From a virus: 43,617 nt of DNA. This document shows, piece by piece, positions 15,109 through 23,184 of this stretch. Positions within the stretch are counted from its first letter, which is position 1. Each line of letters begins with the position of its first letter. Made by a program: the position numbers and the translations under genes. The notes beneath the pieces are model-generated. The model was given only the letters and a program-made list of their open reading frames with translations. It ran no database searches and had not been told where the DNA came from. The DNA is taken from positions 1 to 43,617 of IMG/VR virus record IMGVR_UViG_3300025646_000090; one strand, 5' to 3'.

Positions 15109-16620
15109 ATGGTTCTAGGAAATAGCCAAAATATAGTTCCTAAGCTGTTTAATAAGGTTCAACAAGAAATTTATAGGGCGCCTTTTGTCCCTATAGGTTC
15201 TATGGTTAGTCCTATATTTGCAGGGCTATCCTCTAGAGCAAAAGATAATACGGCTACAACATATTTAGCTACTACTAATACTAAGTGTTCAAGTTCGCAA
15301 GAATGTGGCGCTGGTTTTTATTGTAATAATGGGACTTGTGTTTCTTCGGGTGGAGGTAATACTTATTCTATAACATCTGGGATAGGCTGCTCTGTTGGAC
15401 CTAATGGAGTAGATTCGGGAACATATGGGGGAGGTGGTTCTAGATGTGGGTCCTCTTCTGGTACAGGGAATGGTTGTTATTCTGCTGGATGCGGTCAAGG
15501 ATCCCGTGTAAATGATGCGGCTTCTAGTGGGTCTAAGGGTAACCCCTGTGCCACTTGTTGCCGAGAAGATTCTTCTGGGAATGTACGATGCACATCAGGC
15601 AGCTGTCCACCTGAAGGTACCTGCTCTGAGTATTGTACAAATGAAAAGGAAAGTTACGGCTCTTATGGCGAAGGGTGTGACTCTAGAAATACTTGTACAG
15701 AATGCTCTAGTTGTAATGACGGGACTTGTGAAGAAAAATCAGATGCTGAAAGACCCTGCCATTGCAATAATGAATGTGGTGAAAGAGAAGACATAACTTG
15801 TTGTAATTTTAGAGATACTTGCAAAGGTCGTATAGAAGGTCTTTATTGTCACCCTACATATAGAACATGGTACCCTCGTTGTTATGACCCAGATGTCGAA
15901 TGCCTACCTGGAGGCAGTGCTTGTAGAGGATGTACCACGGGGAGTGGACCATCAGTACCTGATGGTTGCACATCTAAAGGATTTATTACAAGTGATTTAA
16001 CAGGAGAAACTATTTATATTTATGAGTGCTGTGAAGTTTTAAATGAAAAACCTGGGTGTGTTCAATGTGATGAAGATCAGAATTGTGGTGAGTGTCAATA
16101 TTGCGATAGAGGACTTTGCGTAAAATATAGTAATTGCCCAGGAAAATATGTACCTCCTCCAGTTTATGCTAGGGCTGTAGGTACTGTTTATGGTAATGGG
16201 TGGTATGGTCCTCCAGAACAATATAATTTTACAGGGTATTGGGTAAATGTCAGTAATGGGGAATCTATAGGAGCCGTTCGGGCACCAAATTTACTTCCTA
16301 GTTATCCTAATTATTGTGTTGAGTATTCTGAAGGAGGCCCTTGGGTAAGTACTAGAGTAATCACGCATCCCGGAGATTTTGGATGTAGTATTGAGTGTAA
16401 CAATTGTAATATGTTTGTTGTGTATGATGCAAATGGGAACTATCTCAATCCATATTCGGGTAAAGTAGGCTATCAAAAATATACAAATTTAAACGATCCT
16501 CCTGAAATAGTAGCTTGGGGGAATGTAAAATTTGAATTTAGTTACAACCAGCAGGATGTTTTTTATTCTAATTCTGGTAATGCGGATCCTAACTTTCCTT
16601 CTAATTTACCTCAAGCTTAA
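15109..16620 (+). CDS. Cysteine-rich virion-type protein, 503 aa, with three C-x5-C-x5-C-x4-C repeats
   Basis: About 45 Cys are present, most of them between residues 60 and 343. Three near-identical repeats, C-x5-C-x5-C-x4-C, start at residues 60, 190 and 320, about 130 residues apart, each ending in C-[N/D]-x-G-x-C. Between them are other paired Cys (CATCC, CHCN, CCNF, ECCE). Residues 1-59 have no Cys and may anchor the protein to the tail. The C-terminal 150 residues are Tyr/Asn-rich and beta-like with a four-Cys cluster. The spacing recalls small disulphide modules of extracellular animal proteins; metal binding is an alternative. No signal peptide is seen. It closes the tail tip operon. 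Shadow frames at 15289-15498 and 15512-15796 were left out. Confidence 0.7.
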   Translation: MVLGNSQNIVPKLFNKVQQEIYRAPFVPIGSMVSPIFAGLSSRAKDNTATTYLATTNTKCSSSQECGAGFYCNNGTCVSSGGGNTYSITSGIGCSVGPNGVDSGTYGGGGSRCGSSSGTGNGCYSAGCGQGSRVNDAASSGSKGNPCATCCREDSSGNVRCTSGSCPPEGTCSEYCTNEKESYGSYGEGCDSRNTCTECSSCNDGTCEEKSDAERPCHCNNECGEREDITCCNFRDTCKGRIEGLYCHPTYRTWYPRCYDPDVECLPGGSACRGCTTGSGPSVPDGCTSKGFITSDLTGETIYIYECCEVLNEKPGCVQCDEDQNCGECQYCDRGLCVKYSNCPGKYVPPPVYARAVGTVYGNGWYGPPEQYNFTGYWVNVSNGESIGAVRAPNLLPSYPNYCVEYSEGGPWVSTRVITHPGDFGCSIECNNCNMFVVYDANGNYLNPYSGKVGYQKYTNLNDPPEIVAWGNVKFEFSYNQQDVFYSNSGNADPNFPSNLPQA

Positions 16621-16630
16621 GTGATGTTAA

Positions 16631-16640
16631 TGGTAAACTA
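16631..16640 (+). promoter_or_regulatory. Extended -10 phage promoter motif
   Basis: TGGTAAACTA, 19 bases before the ATG at 16660. Confidence 0.65.
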
Positions 16641-16659
16641 AACTAGCTTAAGAGTACGT

Positions 16660-16968
16660 ATGGCTGCTGAATTACGCCGAATTAGATTAAAATACAGTGA
16701 GGACCCAGAAAGTACTTTATTAAGTGATATTTCTAGTACTGGCCCTGATACTATTTTACCTGGAGAATTAGTTGTAGGTATTGATGCAGGATCTGAAGCT
16801 ATTTATACTGTAAATAATAATGGAGATGCTGTAGTTATCCCTTCGATAGCTTCTAGAACTAATAATATAACCGGAGAAACTCGTATTAAAAATATTGTCT
16901 CTTTAACTGCAGCTGAGTACACAGCTTTAACTGTTAAAGATGCGGCTACTTTGTATATTGTGTTGTGA
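16660..16968 (+). CDS. Short fibre-related protein, 102 aa
   Basis: The core LPGELVVGIDAGSEAIYTVN has the same plan as the N-terminal domain of the 17222 and 18509 fibres (LAGELGVESDTNKVKIGDG, EPGEFAISSDTNYARVGDG). The end VSLTAAEYTALTVKDAATLY matches a frequent C-terminal fibre motif (LTxAEYxAL...DxxTLYIV). It is therefore probably a small fibre or fibre-base protein. Its stop is one base before the next ATG. Confidence 0.65.
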   Translation: MAAELRRIRLKYSEDPESTLLSDISSTGPDTILPGELVVGIDAGSEAIYTVNNNGDAVVIPSIASRTNNITGETRIKNIVSLTAAEYTALTVKDAATLYIVL

Positions 16969-16969
16969 T

Positions 16970-17191
16970 ATGACAACTGCTATACAGTTAGGTACCAATT
17001 CAGCTTACAAAATTTTTTTTGGCTCTAGAGAAGCTGATGTGATTTTTTTAGGTAGTAACCTTCTATATGCTAGAAATCATATTGTGTATACAGCTAAAGA
17101 TTCTAGTACTTTAATCTTAGATTTTATTCAAGCTGGGAGTGCTAGCAACCCGGCTACAGATATTCTTAGAGCAGCTGGGGCCTTGACTTAG
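16970..17191 (+). CDS. Small tail/fibre-region protein, 73 aa
   Basis: The start is taken at ATG 16970, one base after the previous stop, rather than at the in-frame ATG at 16940 inside the previous gene. Residues IQLGTNSAYKIFFGSREADV then IFLGSNLLYAR suggest a small beta domain of the kind found in phage neck or fibre proteins (LGxxxV..I.LGSNxVW). It is part of the 16660 operon. The function is unknown. Confidence 0.6.
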   Translation: MTTAIQLGTNSAYKIFFGSREADVIFLGSNLLYARNHIVYTAKDSSTLILDFIQAGSASNPATDILRAAGALT

Positions 17192-17192
17192 T

Positions 17193-17202
17193 AGGTATAC
17201 TA
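17193..17202 (+). promoter_or_regulatory. Extended -10 phage promoter motif
   Basis: AGGTATACTA, 19 bases before the ATG at 17222. Confidence 0.7.
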
Positions 17203-17221
17203 CACTAGCGTTACCTTCATA

Positions 17222-18502
17222 ATGACTGTTATAGATGCTCGGCAGCAACAAAGATATGATACAGCAGCGAATTGGGCTACTGTAAATCCTTTATTACTAG
17301 CTGGAGAACTTGGGGTAGAAAGCGATACTAATAAAGTTAAAATAGGTGATGGTAACTCACTTTGGAACAGTCTTTTATATGTAGAAGTAGAACCTATTAG
17401 TATTAATGATATAGCTGATGTTAATATTTCCAGTACTCCTAGCGAAGGCACCACATTAATATATAATAGTAACACAAATGAATGGGTTCCTGGTCCTGTT
17501 ATTGGTTATTTAGACCCTAGTACAGATACTTATTATGACGATGTTACATTACTTTTGAAGTTTAATGGAGTAGCTGGGACTAGTAATTTTAATGACTCTA
17601 GTAGTTTTAATACGCCTTTAACTATACAAGGAACTCCTATACATTCTACAACACAAGTTAAATACGGTTATACTTCAGGATTTTTTAACAATACTATAGC
17701 TACGGCTCAAGGTTTACGAGTACTTGCTGCTAATAATCAAGGATTTCCTTTCGGGTCTGCTGGTTTAACTATAGACACATGGGTATATGTAGAAGCTACT
17801 AGTTCCACTAATATGCAGTTTTTCTACTCTATTCCTTTTTCAATATATTTTGTTAAGAGTACCTCTACTACATATTATCCAGTAGTTACTTGGAGTTATT
17901 CAGGCTCAGCTCCTTCAGCAAGTTTATCCCCTCCTACGGCTTTTAGAAACAGCATTCCAGTTAATACTTGGGTTTATTTATCGGCATGTAAAGATAGTAC
18001 TTCTGTGCGCGTTTATATTAATGGCGTTAAAATAGCTGAAGATACTGCAAATGGTAGCTTACCTATATATTCATCTAGTCCGCCTATTATGTATCTGGGT
18101 ACTAGTACGACAACTAATACTGTCACTTCTGTAGGATTTAAAGGATATATAGATGACTTTAGAATAACAAAAGCAGTAGCTAGATATACTACAGATTTTA
18201 CCCCTCCTTTAGTAGAAGTTCCTAGTAGTTCAGTTACTAGTCCTACATTAATTTATAGCATAAAAGAACATTCAGACGTAAATATAACTGGAATTCCTTC
18301 AAATGGGCAAACTTTAGTTTGGGATGGAGCCACCTCACAATTTATTCTTGGTGATATTACAGGTAAAAAGATAACTAATACAGCGGCCCCAACTAGTGCT
18401 ACTGATACAGGTTCAACAGGAGAGATCAGGTATGATAGTTCTTATGTGTACGTATGCACGGCCACTAATACGTGGGTACGTAGCCCTTTAAATACTTGGT
18501 GA
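17222..18502 (+). CDS. Tail fibre with LamG-like lectin domain, 426 aa
   Basis: It is modular. Residues 1-55 form a phage fibre N-terminal domain (LAGELGVESDTNKVKIGDG). A link with SINDIADVNISSTPSEGTTL and NEWVPGPV follows. Residues about 100-325 look like a concanavalin/LamG domain (VTLLLKFNGVAG, FNDSSSFN, YIDDFRITKAVARYTTDFTP). A second DVN..P.NGQTLVWD repeat and a 40-residue end (GEIRYDSSYVYVCTATNTW, then VRSPLNTW) close the protein. The end recurs in the 18509 and 26256 products. LamG-like domains bind glycans, so host surface recognition is likely. The next fibre gene begins six bases later. Confidence 0.8.
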   Translation: MTVIDARQQQRYDTAANWATVNPLLLAGELGVESDTNKVKIGDGNSLWNSLLYVEVEPISINDIADVNISSTPSEGTTLIYNSNTNEWVPGPVIGYLDPSTDTYYDDVTLLLKFNGVAGTSNFNDSSSFNTPLTIQGTPIHSTTQVKYGYTSGFFNNTIATAQGLRVLAANNQGFPFGSAGLTIDTWVYVEATSSTNMQFFYSIPFSIYFVKSTSTTYYPVVTWSYSGSAPSASLSPPTAFRNSIPVNTWVYLSACKDSTSVRVYINGVKIAEDTANGSLPIYSSSPPIMYLGTSTTTNTVTSVGFKGYIDDFRITKAVARYTTDFTPPLVEVPSSSVTSPTLIYSIKEHSDVNITGIPSNGQTLVWDGATSQFILGDITGKKITNTAAPTSATDTGSTGEIRYDSSYVYVCTATNTWVRSPLNTW

Positions 18503-18508
18503 GATAAT

Positions 18509-19078
18509 ATGACTACTACTTCCGCTAGATTTAAACAAAAAATAGATACTTATAGTGTATGGCAAAATAGTACATTAGTTCTTGAGCCTGGTGAATTTGC
18601 GATTAGTTCTGATACTAATTATGCAAGAGTTGGTGATGGTAATCAGACTTGGAGTAATTTAACACCTTTAAATATAAAGCCTCATTCTTTAGAAAGATAC
18701 CAAGATGTTGATTTTCAAAATCCTGTAGTTACTGCGTGGGTACCTATTGTCTATATGGGACCTGTATGGCAATGGCGTAGTGGTCCACCTATTGTATACA
18801 TTGATCCTGTTACAAGTGCTTACAATTATAGTATTGATGTTTTTAATGATGTAGATATTAGTACTACTTCTTTAGTTTCTGGTGATATCTTAAGTTGGGA
18901 TGTAGTGAATACACAATTTATAAATAAAGAAGTAGTTTTAGAAAAAATAACAACTGTGGCACCTCCTAATTTAAGCACAGATACAGGCGAAGAAGGTGAA
19001 ATAAGATTTGGAGCGGGTTATTTGTATATTTGTATAGCTATAAATACCTGGAAAAGAGCTGCTTTAAGTACTTGGTAG
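18509..19078 (+). CDS. Short tail fibre, 189 aa
   Basis: It shares the N-terminal domain (EPGEFAISSDTNYARVGDGN) and the C-terminal cassette (GEIRFGAGYLYICIAINTW, KRAALSTW) with the 17222 fibre but lacks the LamG domain. The middle holds FNDVDISTTSLVSGDILSWD, a variant of the same DVD..L.WD repeat. It may form heterotrimers with, or act as an adaptor for, its longer paralogue. No promoter motif was found, so it is probably cotranscribed with 17222. The promoter of the next gene overlaps its stop codon. Confidence 0.75.
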   Translation: MTTTSARFKQKIDTYSVWQNSTLVLEPGEFAISSDTNYARVGDGNQTWSNLTPLNIKPHSLERYQDVDFQNPVVTAWVPIVYMGPVWQWRSGPPIVYIDPVTSAYNYSIDVFNDVDISTTSLVSGDILSWDVVNTQFINKEVVLEKITTVAPPNLSTDTGEEGEIRFGAGYLYICIAINTWKRAALSTW

Positions 19079-19082
19079 ACTA
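19073..19082 (+). promoter_or_regulatory. Extended -10 phage promoter motif
   Basis: TGGTAGACTA, 19 bases before the ATG at 19102. It overlaps the stop codon of the 18509 gene. Confidence 0.6.
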
Positions 19083-19101
19083 GAGCAGTTTAGTCTTTAA
19101 T

Positions 19102-19491
19102 ATGGCCTCTTTAAGATTAACCGCTGAGGATTTATCTTGTAATGGAATAGCTCCTATAGGCCCAGTATGCCCTTGGCCTAAACCAGAAACTTGGCCAGTG
19201 GAAAATACAAAAAAACAGGTACCTCAGTTTAAAGCCATTAAACATGATACTGTGGTCAAAGCTAGTGCAGCAAAAATGGCCTCTGGTTTATTAAAAAATG
19301 TTGGATACTTAGCATCAAATGGTAAAGTTAATTCTGAGATTAGGCAAGAGCGGTATGATATTTGCTTAGAATGTCCTCATTTTATTGAAGATTCTAAACG
19401 GTGCTCTGAATGTGGGTGTTTCATGGAAGCAAAAACATGGATAGCGGCTGAGCCTAGTTTATTATGTCCTAAAAATAAATGGCCTAGGTAA
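19102..19491 (+). CDS. Zinc-ribbon phage protein, 129 aa
   Basis: The C-terminal third has RYDICLECPHFIEDSKRCSE, then CGCFMEAKTWIAAEPSLLCP. The spacing C-x2-C ... C-x2-C-x-C ... C, ending CPKNKWPR, is a zinc-binding signature found in a family of small phage proteins (DUF6171-like, named from memory). The first 75 residues are Pro/Lys-rich and variable. It is placed between fibre and scaffold genes. Function is not established for the family. Confidence 0.75.
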   Translation: MASLRLTAEDLSCNGIAPIGPVCPWPKPETWPVENTKKQVPQFKAIKHDTVVKASAAKMASGLLKNVGYLASNGKVNSEIRQERYDICLECPHFIEDSKRCSECGCFMEAKTWIAAEPSLLCPKNKWPR

Positions 19492-19496
19492 CTATT

Positions 19497-19506
19497 AGGT
19501 ATACTA
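19497..19506 (+). promoter_or_regulatory. Extended -10 phage promoter motif
   Basis: AGGTATACTA, 24 bases before ATG 19531, or 21 before the in-frame GTG at 19528. Confidence 0.7.
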
Positions 19507-19530
19507 TAGGACACTTTATCTCTAGTCGTG

Positions 19531-20253
19531 ATGTCTGAGGAATCTATTCAAACTCCTGTGGCCGAAGTTGAGACTACTGTTACGCCCGAGAAGGGCAAAG
19601 TCTTTACTGAAGGTGAAGTTGAAAATCTCATGAAAGCCCTGAAGGCCGAACGTGAGACTCGTAAAAATTATGAAAAAGAAGCTAAAGAACGCGCCGCTCA
19701 ACTTGAGCGTTTTGCAAATATTAATCCTGATGAATATGCTAAATTGCAGGAGGAAGTGGCACGGGCTGCTCAATTACAAGCCCAGTATGGTGAAGCGAAA
19801 GAAGCTATTGAATTGAAGTACTCTAAGCAAGCGGAAGAGGCTGCTACTCGTGCTGAGGCTGCTGAGCGTCGGATGCAGGAATTTCAGAAGCGGTATGCTC
19901 TAGAGAAAGTTTTCTTTGCAGCTGGTGGTCGGACTGATGCGGCTGATGGCGTATCGTTCTTTGATATGCTGGCTGATCAGTTGGGTGGTCGTTTCCGTCA
20001 AGAATCTGATGGCTCTCTTACTGTAGTGGATCTGCAGGGCGATCCAGTGTTGGATAAAGAATCTGGTAAGCGCATTTCGCCAGAAGAGTTTGTCTCCAGT
20101 TTTAAGCATCATCCTATCTACGGTGCTTTCTTTAAAGGAACCAAGGGTTCTGGTGCTGGCCTCGGCTACGGTGGAACTGATGCTAATGGTATGCCTACTG
20201 AAGACCTGGATAGTCTGGATCCTGATCAATTATTCCAGCGAGCTTTTAGTTAA
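19531..20253 (+). CDS. Capsid scaffolding protein, 240 aa
   Basis: An acidic, Ala/Glu-rich protein directly before the major capsid gene. Residues about 20-125 are a long coiled coil (EGEVENLMKALKAERETRKN and onward). The C-terminal part has ISPEEFVSSFKHHPIYGAFF and a Gly-rich link, which would contact the coat. Size and order match siphophage scaffolds. The GTG at 19528 would add one residue and fits the usual promoter spacing better, so the start is uncertain by one codon. A terminator follows, with the capsid gene under separate control. Confidence 0.85.
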   Translation: MSEESIQTPVAEVETTVTPEKGKVFTEGEVENLMKALKAERETRKNYEKEAKERAAQLERFANINPDEYAKLQEEVARAAQLQAQYGEAKEAIELKYSKQAEEAATRAEAAERRMQEFQKRYALEKVFFAAGGRTDAADGVSFFDMLADQLGGRFRQESDGSLTVVDLQGDPVLDKESGKRISPEEFVSSFKHHPIYGAFFKGTKGSGAGLGYGGTDANGMPTEDLDSLDPDQLFQRAFS

Positions 20254-20278
20254 TAGTAACCCCTAGTTTACCAAAATG

Positions 20279-20300
20279 CCCCTAATTTTAGGGGTTTTTT
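20279..20300 (+). terminator. Intrinsic terminator after the scaffold gene
   Basis: CCCCTA (20279-20284) and TAGGGG (20289-20294) pair around ATTT, followed by TTTTTT. Confidence 0.85.
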
Positions 20301-20309
20301 ATTATTAAT

Positions 20310-20319
20310 TGGTATTCTA
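20310..20319 (+). promoter_or_regulatory. Extended -10 phage promoter motif of the capsid gene
   Basis: TGGTATTCTA, right after the scaffold terminator and 133 bases before the capsid ATG. Confidence 0.65.
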
Positions 20320-20367
20320 TTTATAGAGATACCCTAACCCTCCTAATCGTGACGAGGTGGACAGGAA

Positions 20368-20415
20368 AGGGTGTCGCGTTTGATACAGTGCGATGCTGTT
20401 TAAACGAATCACCCT
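20368..20415 (+). ncRNA. Structured 5' leader hairpin of the major capsid mRNA
   Basis: Three nested stems can be read: AGGGTG (20368) with CACCCT (20410), CGTTT (20377) with AAACG (20402), and ACAG (20385) with CTGT (20396), with small internal loops and a 7-base apical loop. Together they form a 48-base interrupted hairpin in the roughly 120-base leader. A role in mRNA stability or translation is inference. Confidence 0.6.
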
Positions 20416-20437
20416 GATCTTTGTTCATTTCATCTAA

Positions 20438-20443
20438 AAGGAG
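20438..20443 (+). promoter_or_regulatory. Shine-Dalgarno site of the capsid gene
   Basis: AAGGAG, nine bases before the ATG at 20453. Most genes in this window lack such a site. Confidence 0.8.
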
Positions 20444-20452
20444 TTTTTTACT

Positions 20453-21343
20453 ATGGCTTTAACCCTGCTTCAAGCTAAGAAGCATGCTCGTAATGTTCAA
20501 GAGCTTGCTGTTATTACCGAATTAGCTGCTGGTCAGCTGCTGTCGGCTCTGCCCTTCCGTTCTATCGAAGGCAACGGTCTGTTCTGGAAGCGTGAAGAGT
20601 CGCTGCCGGATGTGGGCTTCCGTAACTATAATGGTTCTCTGGCTGAGAGCTATGCTGAAGTGAGCCAGCAGTCCGAGAGCCTGAAGCTGTTCGGTGGCGA
20701 CATCAAAGTTGATCGCGCTATCGTTGAGCTGGAAGGTCCCGAGGCCAAGGCTTATCAGATCCAGGCCCGTGTGCGTGCCATGCGTCTGGCTTGGGAAGCT
20801 CTGTTCATCAATGGTGACTCCAACCAGTCGCCGGCTGAGTTTGATGGTCTGGCTGCTCGCATCAAGTCTGGTTCTTCCCAGTACTTCGCCAACGGTGGCG
20901 GTGCTCTGGATCTGAACAAGCTGGATGAGGCTATTGACAACGTGGATGCCCAGGGCGGTAGCAAGTACATTGTCTGTTCCAAGTCCCTGCGTCGTCATCT
21001 GAGCAAGCACGCCCGTGCTAATGGTCAGATCGATATCGAGCGTACCGAGTTCGGCTACCAGCAGCTCAGCTACTCCGGCATTCCTGTGCTGGAGCTTGAT
21101 CGTGACCACAAGAACGTGGCGATCCTCGATGGTACCCCCAGCGCCCAAGATCTGTATGTCGTGTCCTTCGGCAACGATCATCTGACTGGTATTCAGAACG
21201 GTGGCGTGAACGTGCGTGAGCTTGGCGAATCGCACACCCAGCCTCAACTAATCACCCGCGTTGAATGGTACTGCGGTCTGGCTCTGATCAATGGTCGTGC
21301 TGCTGCTCGCCTGGCTGGTATTGATGCTACTGCTAGCGTCTGA
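20453..21343 (+). CDS. Major capsid protein, HK97-fold type, 296 aa
   Basis: It follows the scaffold gene and has the composition and layout of HK97-fold coats: an N-terminal helix (ALTLLQAKKHARNVQELAVI), a GNGLFWKREE strand region, LFINGDSNQSPAEFDGLAAR (near 120-140) and a C-terminal RVEWYCGLALINGRAAARL. Nearly all third positions are C or G, in sharp contrast with the T-rich tail genes, as expected for the most abundant virion protein. It has a strong Shine-Dalgarno site and its own terminator. The long antisense frame at 20522-21247 is a by-product of this codon bias. Confidence 0.9.
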   Translation: MALTLLQAKKHARNVQELAVITELAAGQLLSALPFRSIEGNGLFWKREESLPDVGFRNYNGSLAESYAEVSQQSESLKLFGGDIKVDRAIVELEGPEAKAYQIQARVRAMRLAWEALFINGDSNQSPAEFDGLAARIKSGSSQYFANGGGALDLNKLDEAIDNVDAQGGSKYIVCSKSLRRHLSKHARANGQIDIERTEFGYQQLSYSGIPVLELDRDHKNVAILDGTPSAQDLYVVSFGNDHLTGIQNGGVNVRELGESHTQPQLITRVEWYCGLALINGRAAARLAGIDATASV

Positions 21344-21365
21344 TCTAAGCATTAACTAGATAAAG

Positions 21366-21389
21366 GCCTCCTTCGGGGGGCTTTTTTTT
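21366..21389 (+). terminator. Intrinsic terminator after the capsid gene
   Basis: GCCTCC-TTCG-GGGGGC (21366-21381) forms a stem with one G-T pair and a TTCG tetraloop, followed by eight T. Confidence 0.85.
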
Positions 21390-21391
21390 AT

Positions 21392-21401
21392 GGGTAACCT
21401 A
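21392..21401 (+). promoter_or_regulatory. Extended -10 phage promoter motif
   Basis: GGGTAACCTA, 28 bases before the ATG at 21430. An AGGAGGG Shine-Dalgarno site (21419-21425) follows. Confidence 0.5.
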
Positions 21402-21429
21402 GGATAACAAAATGCCGTAGGAGGGCATT

Positions 21430-21621
21430 ATGGCAACTACTTTAGCCACTCGCGGGATGAATATCCCGGCTCATGATTACATTCATAATACTTATACTGC
21501 AGGTAAATTAACCTTAGTTACGTACAAAATTGGAGGGGCTAGTGGTACCACTGTAGCTACTCAGGCTATTACCTATGACGGTAGTGGTAATGTTGAAACT
21601 GTCACCAAGACTAACTACTAA
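21430..21621 (+). CDS. Small virion-region protein, 63 aa
   Basis: The sequence ends ATQAITYDGSGNVETVTKTN, a strand-turn-strand motif common in small phage fibre or head-decoration proteins. DYIHNTYTAGKLTLVTYKIG in the middle also looks beta. A good Shine-Dalgarno site precedes the start. It is probably cotranslated with the following fibre gene, which begins 13 bases later with its own AGGAG. Function is not known. Confidence 0.65.
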   Translation: MATTLATRGMNIPAHDYIHNTYTAGKLTLVTYKIGGASGTTVATQAITYDGSGNVETVTKTNY

Positions 21622-21634
21622 TAGGAGCAAATAA

Positions 21635-23074
21635 ATGCCTTACACTTTTAACCCTTTTACTGGCACTTTTGACGATACTGTTCCTTTAGAGAATGGTCAG
21701 ATTTCTAGTGATTTATTGCCTAGTTACGTTGACGACGTTCTGGAGTACGCTGATTTTGCAAGCTTCCCAGTCACCGGCGAGACTGGCAAGATCTATGTAG
21801 CTATTGATGCTGGTACTACTTATCGCTGGAGTGGTTCGGCCTATATTGCTATCGGTGGCACAGTAAACAATATTGATGACTTAGCGGATGTTGATACTAG
21901 CACGGTAGCTCCTGCTGATGGTCAATCTTTAATTTGGGATAGTTCTACGCTTCACTGGAAGCCTGGGACTATTACATCTGGAGCTACAGAACTTAATGAC
22001 TTAAGTGATGTTGATACAGCCACTACGGCACCTACCGATGGTCAAGTTTTAACTTGGGATGATACTGCTGGTACATGGGAGCCGGGTGATATTGCCGCTG
22101 GAGCGGCAGCACTTAATGATTTAAGCGACGTAGATACTAGTGCTACTTTACAAGTAGGGTATCCTTTGGTTTGGAATGGGGTGGCATGGGTGCCGAGTAC
22201 CACTAAGCTGGCTTCTAGTAATTTAGATGGGATTGATGCAGATTATAACTCTACCGTTTTACAATTAAACTTTGATCATCCTGCAGGCACTACTCCTGCA
22301 AATATAATCGATGATTCCCCTTTAAATAATACTATTGCTGGTACAGGTTATAGCCCTATTGGCTCAATTATAGATACTAATCCTAAGGCGGGTTCGGGCT
22401 GTTTGTACGAAAAAATTAAAATTAATTCACCGCCAAGCTCCTTAAATATGCCTGCTGATGGTACTGCTCTTACTTTAGAATTCTGGATGCGTGATTGGGC
22501 CTCGACTTCTAATTTTTATGCAGTATACTTTACTAGTACTGTTTCTTCCCTTTCGGGTGGTATAAGGATTAATGGGACTAGTGGTGCTGTGTCTTGGTTT
22601 AAATATAATTCTGTAGTTATGACACATCAGAATACTATTACTAAAGGTTCTTGGAATCATATTGCTTTAACAAGACAATCAGGATCTGCTGCATGGCGTT
22701 TACACGTTAATGGAGTTGCAAGTGCCGTAGAAACTACTAGCTATTCTATGTATTGTCAAACCAGCTTAGAAATAGGTGGCTATGGTACTGTTATAGACTT
22801 ATATAGGCAAACATACGGTGTTGCTCGTTATAATGGAACTACTTTTACACCTCCAAGTACTGCTTACGTTAAAGGAGATGGCTATACAGCATCTTCTATA
22901 AATACCTTTGATGATGTTGATACTAGTACTACGGTACCCACTACTGATCAAGGTTTAACCTGGAATGGCAGTAAATGGGTACCTACTAATATTATTACTA
23001 CAACTAGTCTTAAAACAGTAACAGCAGCTTCTACAGACTTCGCTGATTTTCAATCACGCATAGCAGCTTTATAA
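21635..23074 (+). CDS. Tail or head fibre with LamG-like domain, 479 aa
   Basis: Residues 1-75 carry a common fibre start (SSDLLPSYVDDVLEYADFAS, TGETGKIYVAI). Three related repeats of about 30-40 residues follow, each with DLxDVDT..T.P.DGQ.L.WD and W.PG (residues about 80-195). A LamG-like domain (LQLNFDHPAG, WNHIALTRQ, GVARYNGTTFTPPSTAY) covers about 205-415. A fourth DVD repeat and the ending TVTAASTDFADFQSRIAAL close it. It differs from the 17222 fibre in both ends but shares the repeat and lectin modules. Placement after the capsid gene leaves open whether it decorates head or tail. An AGGAG site lies seven bases before the ATG. Confidence 0.8.
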   Translation: MPYTFNPFTGTFDDTVPLENGQISSDLLPSYVDDVLEYADFASFPVTGETGKIYVAIDAGTTYRWSGSAYIAIGGTVNNIDDLADVDTSTVAPADGQSLIWDSSTLHWKPGTITSGATELNDLSDVDTATTAPTDGQVLTWDDTAGTWEPGDIAAGAAALNDLSDVDTSATLQVGYPLVWNGVAWVPSTTKLASSNLDGIDADYNSTVLQLNFDHPAGTTPANIIDDSPLNNTIAGTGYSPIGSIIDTNPKAGSGCLYEKIKINSPPSSLNMPADGTALTLEFWMRDWASTSNFYAVYFTSTVSSLSGGIRINGTSGAVSWFKYNSVVMTHQNTITKGSWNHIALTRQSGSAAWRLHVNGVASAVETTSYSMYCQTSLEIGGYGTVIDLYRQTYGVARYNGTTFTPPSTAYVKGDGYTASSINTFDDVDTSTTVPTTDQGLTWNGSKWVPTNIITTTSLKTVTAASTDFADFQSRIAAL

Positions 23075-23088
23075 GTTACTTTATTAAT

Positions 23089-23098
23089 TGGTAAACTG
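23089..23098 (+). promoter_or_regulatory. Extended -10 phage promoter motif of psbA
   Basis: TGGTAAACTG, 121 bases before the psbA ATG. The same 10-mer precedes two - strand genes at 21 bases. Confidence 0.55.
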
Positions 23099-23115
23099 TA
23101 TTATCTTCCTTAACC

Positions 23116-23184
23116 GGGGCTTTTAGGAAGTAAAATACGCCCCTTATATCGCGCTTGAGGGTAGTGCGGGAATATTAAACTACC
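23116..23184 (+). ncRNA. Structured psbA leader with two hairpins
   Basis: GGGGCTTTTA (23116-23125) pairs with TAAAA (23131) and GCCCC (23139) around GGAAG. Downstream, GGTAGT (23160-23165) pairs with ACTACC (23179-23184). No T tract follows, so these are leader structures rather than terminators. A role in psbA mRNA stability is inference. Confidence 0.5.

Noticed and set aside
18380-18502. Shared fibre C-termini as variable repeats of a diversity-generating retroelement
   Set aside because: No reverse transcriptase or template repeat in the window, and the copies are diverged throughout rather than at adenines.
20522-21247. 241-residue antisense frame over the capsid gene
   Set aside because: It mirrors the strong C/G third-position bias of the capsid gene, and has no promoter motif or known domain.
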